9,519 nt of DNA from NCBI RefSeq assembly GCF_000966975.1, contig NZ_JZWV01000807.1:1-9519 (forward strand), read 5' to 3'. Of this stretch, positions 6,555 to 9,519 are shown one piece after another. How positions within the stretch are numbered: the first letter of the stretch is position 1; the number at the start of each line of letters is the position of its first letter. The position numbers and the translations under genes are program-made. The DNA comes from Streptomyces katrae (GTDB lineage: Bacteria > Actinomycetota > Actinomycetes > Streptomycetales > Streptomycetaceae). Under the pieces are notes generated by a model. That model saw nothing but the letters and a program-made list of their open reading frames with translations, had not been told where the DNA came from and searched no databases.

Positions 6555-8156
6555 ATGGCGGAACCGCGGGCGGACGCGTACGGGGACGGGCGTCCGGAGG
6601 ACCTCACGGAGCCCGAGCGGCACATGTGGGAGACGTTCCGCGCGGGCACCGTCTGCGACCTCGGCGCGCACTCCGCCGAACGGGACGATCCGCACGCCGG
6701 CCGGCCCTGGGGACCCGAGCGGCGGGTCCGGGCGGAGGTGGTGGCCCACCTGCTGCTCGCCGGTCCCGCGCCGATACCCGGCCGGGTCGGCTGCCTGAAG
6801 CTGCGCGGCGCGCAGATCACCGGCCGGCTGGACCTCTCCGGGGGCACGGTCGCCCCGTACGTGGAGATCCGCTCCTGCCGCTTCGACGGCGAGATCCAGC
6901 TCTCCGAGACCCGCTTCGGCACCCTGCGGCTGGACAACTGCGCCATCCCCCGGCTGGACGGGGCCCGGCTGCACACCGAGGGCGACCTGCACCTCGCGCG
7001 CTGCCGGGTGGCGCGCGGGGTCCGCCTGACCGACGCGCAGATCGGCACCGACCTGCTGATCAGCAGCTCCGTGGTCCAGCGGGACGGGCGGGGGCGGGCG
7101 ATCGCCGCCGACGGGCTGGTGGTCGCCCAGGACTTCCAGGCGGAGCTGCTGGAGACCAACGGCGAGGTCAGCCTGCGCGGGGCCCGGGTCGGCGCCTCGA
7201 TGAGCCTGCGCGGGGCCCGGCTGCGCAACCCCTACGGCCGGCGCGCCCTGAACGCGCCCACCCTCACCGTCGAGCGCACCCTGTACCTGACCTCCGCCGC
7301 CGTGGGCCCGGCGACGGGGGACCCGTCGCACCCGTACGACTGGAGCCGGACCCCCACCCGGGGCGTCCCGACGCGGCCGTTCGAGTGCCGGGGCGGGCTG
7401 CGGCTGGACGACGGCCGCTTCGGGGACTCCGTCGACTTCTACGCGTCCCGCTTCGAGCTCCAGCCGGACCAGGAGGTCTCGCTGCGCCGGATCCAGACGC
7501 CCGAGCTGCGGTTCGTCGGGGACGCGCCGGAGCAGGGCCGGGTGGTGCTGTCCGGGGCGAAGGTGGTGCGGCTGGTGGACCGCTCGACGAGCTGGCCGGG
7601 GCCGGGCCGGCTGCTGATGGAGGGCTTCGCCTACGAGACCCTCGCGCCCCGGGGGCACTTCCCGCTGGATCGCCGGCTGGAGTGGGTCGGGGCGGCCAGC
7701 CCCGACTACTCGCCGGAACCGTACGAGCGGCTCGCCGCCGTCCTGCGGGCCCGCGGGGAGGACGCGGACGCCCGCGAGGTGCTGCTGGCCAAGGAGCGGC
7801 GCCGGCGGACCACGCTCTCGCCGGCCGGGCGGGCCTGGGGCCACCTCCAGGACTGGACGGTGCTCTACGGCTACCGGCCGGGGCGGGCCGCGCTGTGGAT
7901 GGCGGTCCTGTGGGCGGCGGGCACCCTGCTGTTCCTGCGGCACCGCCCGGAGCCCCTCAAGGCCGACGAGCACCCCGCCTGGAACGCCGCCCTGTACGCC
8001 CTCGACCTCCTCCTGCCGGTGATCGACCTCGGCCAGGAGGGGCAGTGGAAGACGGAGGGCGTCTGGCAGTGGGGGTCGGCGGCGCTGGTCCTGCTGGGGT
8101 GGATCCTGGCCACGACGGTGGCCGCGGGCGCGTCCCGGCTGCTGCGGCGGGGGTGA
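6555..8156 (+). CDS. Cytoplasmic beta-helix domain with C-terminal membrane helices, function unknown
   Basis: The product has 533 residues if it starts at ATG 6555 (GGGGG 5 bases upstream); an in-frame ATG at 6537 would add six residues but has no ribosome-binding site. There is no signal peptide. Residues about 78-345 are built of imperfect pentapeptide-like coils (LKLRGAQITGRLDLSG at 81-96, EVSLRGARVGASMSLRGARL at 204-223, GLRLDDGRF at 281-289), suggesting a right-handed beta-helix. Residues 384-419 look helical (PYERLAAVLRARGEDADAREVLLAKERRRR). Hydrophobic helices follow at about 445-462 and 506-528, with a shorter hydrophobic stretch between them (475-491, AWNAALYALDLLLPVID) that could be a re-entrant loop. 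Basic residues before the first helix and after the last (RLLRRG) put both the N-terminal domain and the C-terminus inside the cell. Similar Streptomyces proteins are, from memory, often annotated as membrane-associated oxidoreductases, but I see no nucleotide- or metal-binding motif to support that. It is divergent from hisD. Confidence 0.88.
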   Translation: MAEPRADAYGDGRPEDLTEPERHMWETFRAGTVCDLGAHSAERDDPHAGRPWGPERRVRAEVVAHLLLAGPAPIPGRVGCLKLRGAQITGRLDLSGGTVAPYVEIRSCRFDGEIQLSETRFGTLRLDNCAIPRLDGARLHTEGDLHLARCRVARGVRLTDAQIGTDLLISSSVVQRDGRGRAIAADGLVVAQDFQAELLETNGEVSLRGARVGASMSLRGARLRNPYGRRALNAPTLTVERTLYLTSAAVGPATGDPSHPYDWSRTPTRGVPTRPFECRGGLRLDDGRFGDSVDFYASRFELQPDQEVSLRRIQTPELRFVGDAPEQGRVVLSGAKVVRLVDRSTSWPGPGRLLMEGFAYETLAPRGHFPLDRRLEWVGAASPDYSPEPYERLAAVLRARGEDADAREVLLAKERRRRTTLSPAGRAWGHLQDWTVLYGYRPGRAALWMAVLWAAGTLLFLRHRPEPLKADEHPAWNAALYALDLLLPVIDLGQEGQWKTEGVWQWGSAALVLLGWILATTVAAGASRLLRRG

Positions 8157-8190
8157 CGGCCCGGCCGCCGCGGCCACTACCCTGTGGGGC
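8153..8190 (+). promoter_or_regulatory. Probable leaderless promoter of the LON-domain gene
   Basis: A -10-like TACCCT at 8178-8183 lies 7 bases before the GTG start at 8191, the usual arrangement for leaderless genes in Streptomyces. A -35-like GTGACG (8153-8158) sits 19 bases upstream of it and contains the stop codon of the preceding gene. No convincing ribosome-binding site precedes the GTG, which agrees with a transcript beginning at the start codon. Confidence 0.55.
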
Positions 8191-8931
8191 GTGACCACCG
8201 TTCGCCTGCCCCTCTTCCCCCTGAACTCGGTGCTGTTCCCCGGCCTCGTACTGCCGCTGAACGTCTTCGAGGAGCGGTATCGCGCCATGATGCGCGAGCT
8301 GCTGAAGCTCGGTGAGGACGAGCCGCGCCGGTTCGCCGTCGTCGCGATCCGCGACGGCCGGGAGGTGGCACCGACCGCGCCCGGCCTGCCCGACCCGACC
8401 TCCCTGCCCGAGAAGGGCCCGGCGGCGGGCTTCGGCGCGGACCCGATCCAGGCGTTCCACCGGGTGGGGTGCATCGCGGACGCGGCGACGATCCGGGAGC
8501 GGGAGGACGGCAGCTTCGAGGTCCTCGCCACCGGTACGACGCGGGTGCGGCTGCTGTCGGTGGACGCGTCGGGCCCCTTCCTCGTCGCCGAGCTGGAGGA
8601 GCTCGCGGAGGACGCCGGGGACGGCGCGGGCGCCCTGGCCGAGGGGGTCCTGCGGGCCTTCCGCAGCTACCAGAAGCGGCTGGCGGGGGCCCGGGAGCGG
8701 TCTCTGGCGTCGACGCCCGACCTGCCGGACGAGCCGTCGGTGGTGTCGTACCTGGTGGCGGCCGCGGCCGTGCTGGACATCCCGTCGAAGCAGCGGCTGC
8801 TGCAGGCCCCGGACACCGCGACGCGGCTGGCGGAGGAACTGAAGCTGCTCCGCACCGAGACCGCGGTGATCCGGCACCTGCCGTCCCTTCCGGCGGTGGA
8901 CCTGACCCGCGCCCCGACGAGCCCGAACTGA
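8191..8931 (+). CDS. LON substrate-binding-domain protein (no protease domain)
   Basis: The 246-residue protein consists of a stand-alone Lon N-terminal domain. The family signature is at the start, VRLPLFPLNSVLFPGLVLPLNVFEERYRAMM (residues 4-34, with conserved PLFPL, P17 and the FEERY block). HRVGCIADA (89-97) and a GTTRVRLL element (114-121) follow, then a helical C-terminal half. There is no AAA+ ATPase or Ser-Lys protease domain, so it is not a Lon protease; such proteins may bind unfolded substrates, but their role is not established. The GTG start at 8191 gives the canonical N-terminus directly and fits a leaderless transcript. The next gene begins 8 bases after its stop, so the two are probably co-transcribed. 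Confidence 0.93.
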   Translation: MTTVRLPLFPLNSVLFPGLVLPLNVFEERYRAMMRELLKLGEDEPRRFAVVAIRDGREVAPTAPGLPDPTSLPEKGPAAGFGADPIQAFHRVGCIADAATIREREDGSFEVLATGTTRVRLLSVDASGPFLVAELEELAEDAGDGAGALAEGVLRAFRSYQKRLAGARERSLASTPDLPDEPSVVSYLVAAAAVLDIPSKQRLLQAPDTATRLAEELKLLRTETAVIRHLPSLPAVDLTRAPTSPN

Positions 8932-8939
8932 GGCCGGCC

Positions 8940-9440
8940 ATGGCCAAGAAGCAGAAGCAGCAGCAGACGGCGGGGACTCCCGCGATCACGTCCCTGACGG
9001 CGTCCGGGGTCGAGTTCACCACGCACTCCTACGAGCACGACCCGGCGCACCCCTCGTACGGCGAGGAGGCGGCCGAGGCCCTCGGGGTCTCCCCGGAGCA
9101 GGTGTTCAAGACCCTGGTCGCGGAGGTGGACGGGGCGCTCACGGTGGCCGTGGTCCCCGTCTCGGGCTCCCTGGACCTGAAGGCCCTCGCCGCGGCGGTG
9201 GGCGGCAAGCGGGCCGCGATGGCGGATCCGGCGCTGGCGGAGCGCACCACGGGCTACGTGCGGGGCGGGATCTCTCCGCTGGGCCAGCGGCGCCGTCTGC
9301 CGACGGTCCTGGACGCTTCCGCCTCCGGCCACGCCACCATCTGCGTCTCGGCGGGCCGCCGGGGCCTGGAGGTCGAACTGGACCCGGCCGCCCTGGCCAC
9401 CCTGACGGGCGCGGTCCTCGCCCCGATCGCCCGCGCGTAG
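8940..9440 (+). CDS. ybaK: YbaK/EbsC-family aminoacyl-tRNA deacylase (Cys-tRNA(Pro) type)
   Basis: Proteins of this family act in trans to hydrolyse mischarged tRNAs; YbaK removes cysteine from tRNA-Pro after misacylation by prolyl-tRNA synthetase. The 166-residue length is typical. Seen here: the conserved lysine Lys57 in VFKTLV, VAVVPVSGSLDLKALA (69-84), and the signature GGISPLG (109-115) followed by the RRRLPTVLD block. The N-terminus has an extra Lys/Gln-rich tail, AKKQKQQQ (2-9), probably disordered. The ATG at 8940 was chosen because GAGG (8930-8933) precedes it by 6 bases and overlaps the stop of the LON-domain gene, implying coupling. An ATG-less longer reading upstream is a shadow of that gene. 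Specificity for Cys-tRNA(Pro) is family inference. Confidence 0.93.
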   Translation: MAKKQKQQQTAGTPAITSLTASGVEFTTHSYEHDPAHPSYGEEAAEALGVSPEQVFKTLVAEVDGALTVAVVPVSGSLDLKALAAAVGGKRAAMADPALAERTTGYVRGGISPLGQRRRLPTVLDASASGHATICVSAGRRGLEVELDPAALATLTGAVLAPIARA

Positions 9441-9445
9441 CGACT

Positions 9446-9510
9446 CCCGCTGCGCGGGGCGGTCCCCTACCCACCCTTCCACCGTTCCCGCCTCAATCGC
9501 CGGCGCGGCT
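9446..9510 (-). repeat. Intergenic repeat, right copy (inverted relative to 21-87)
   Basis: It begins 6 bases after the stop of the YbaK-type gene. Read from the minus strand it aligns with 21-87: an identical 15-mer, a looser G-rich middle, and a CCGGCGATTGAGGCG core that differs from the left copy by few bases. In the gene's transcript it starts with a small hairpin (CCCGC-TGC-GCGGG, 9446-9458) that may help termination. The window ends at 9519, just past the first arm of what in the left copy is a large hairpin. Confidence 0.6.
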
Positions 9511-9519
9511 ACAAACACG

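Noticed and set aside
6516..8531. A 671-codon minus-strand open frame opposite the beta-helix and LON-domain genes
   Set aside because: It spans two genes with good codon bias on the plus strand. Its own product is Arg/Gln/Pro-rich without motifs, so it is an antisense artefact.

Overview
This window is chromosomal DNA from a high-GC actinomycete, almost certainly a Streptomyces. The evidence is the strong G/C bias at third codon positions, the use of GTG starts, one gene with the layout of a leaderless transcript, and close agreement of every his gene product with the Streptomyces versions as I remember them. The his gene order and the dual-specificity PriA-type HisA are typical of the genus.

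Layout, left to right. The left edge carries a perfect 14-bp hairpin and an intergenic repeat. Next comes a plus-strand gene (225-656) for a small secreted protein of unknown function with a Gln/Glu/Lys-rich tail. A strong 16-bp hairpin (678-715) separates it from the converging end of the histidine operon. The operon occupies 744-6433 on the minus strand and is transcribed right to left as hisD, hisC, hisB, a 55-residue two-helix membrane protein, hisH, hisA/priA, a RidA-family gene and hisF. All eight genes overlap by 1-4 bases or lie within 2 bases of each other, so they should be co-transcribed and translationally coupled. A divergent intergenic region of about 120 bp (6434-6554), containing a 17-bp interrupted palindrome, separates hisD from three plus-strand genes. 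These are a beta-helix plus membrane-helix protein (6555-8156), a LON-domain protein (8191-8931) and a YbaK-type aminoacyl-tRNA deacylase (8940-9440). The right edge carries an inverted copy of the left-edge repeat.

How the genes work together. HisA and the HisH-HisF synthase make imidazole glycerol phosphate and AICAR. HisB dehydrates imidazole glycerol phosphate, HisC transaminates the product, and HisD performs the last two oxidations to histidine. Genes for the first steps (hisG, hisE, hisI) and for histidinol-phosphate phosphatase are absent and must lie elsewhere. HisA is of the actinobacterial PriA type and probably also serves tryptophan synthesis. The LON and YbaK genes are only 8 bp apart and are probably co-transcribed.

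Most of the window is ordinary core metabolism. The parts that deserve attention are the two non-his passengers in the operon (the tiny membrane protein and a RidA homologue lacking its catalytic arginine), the channel-like C-terminus of the beta-helix membrane protein, the hisD start codon buried inside a near-perfect Shine-Dalgarno sequence, and the paired intergenic repeats at the two edges. I saw no mobile element, CRISPR array, tRNA or rRNA, and no clearly new multi-gene system.
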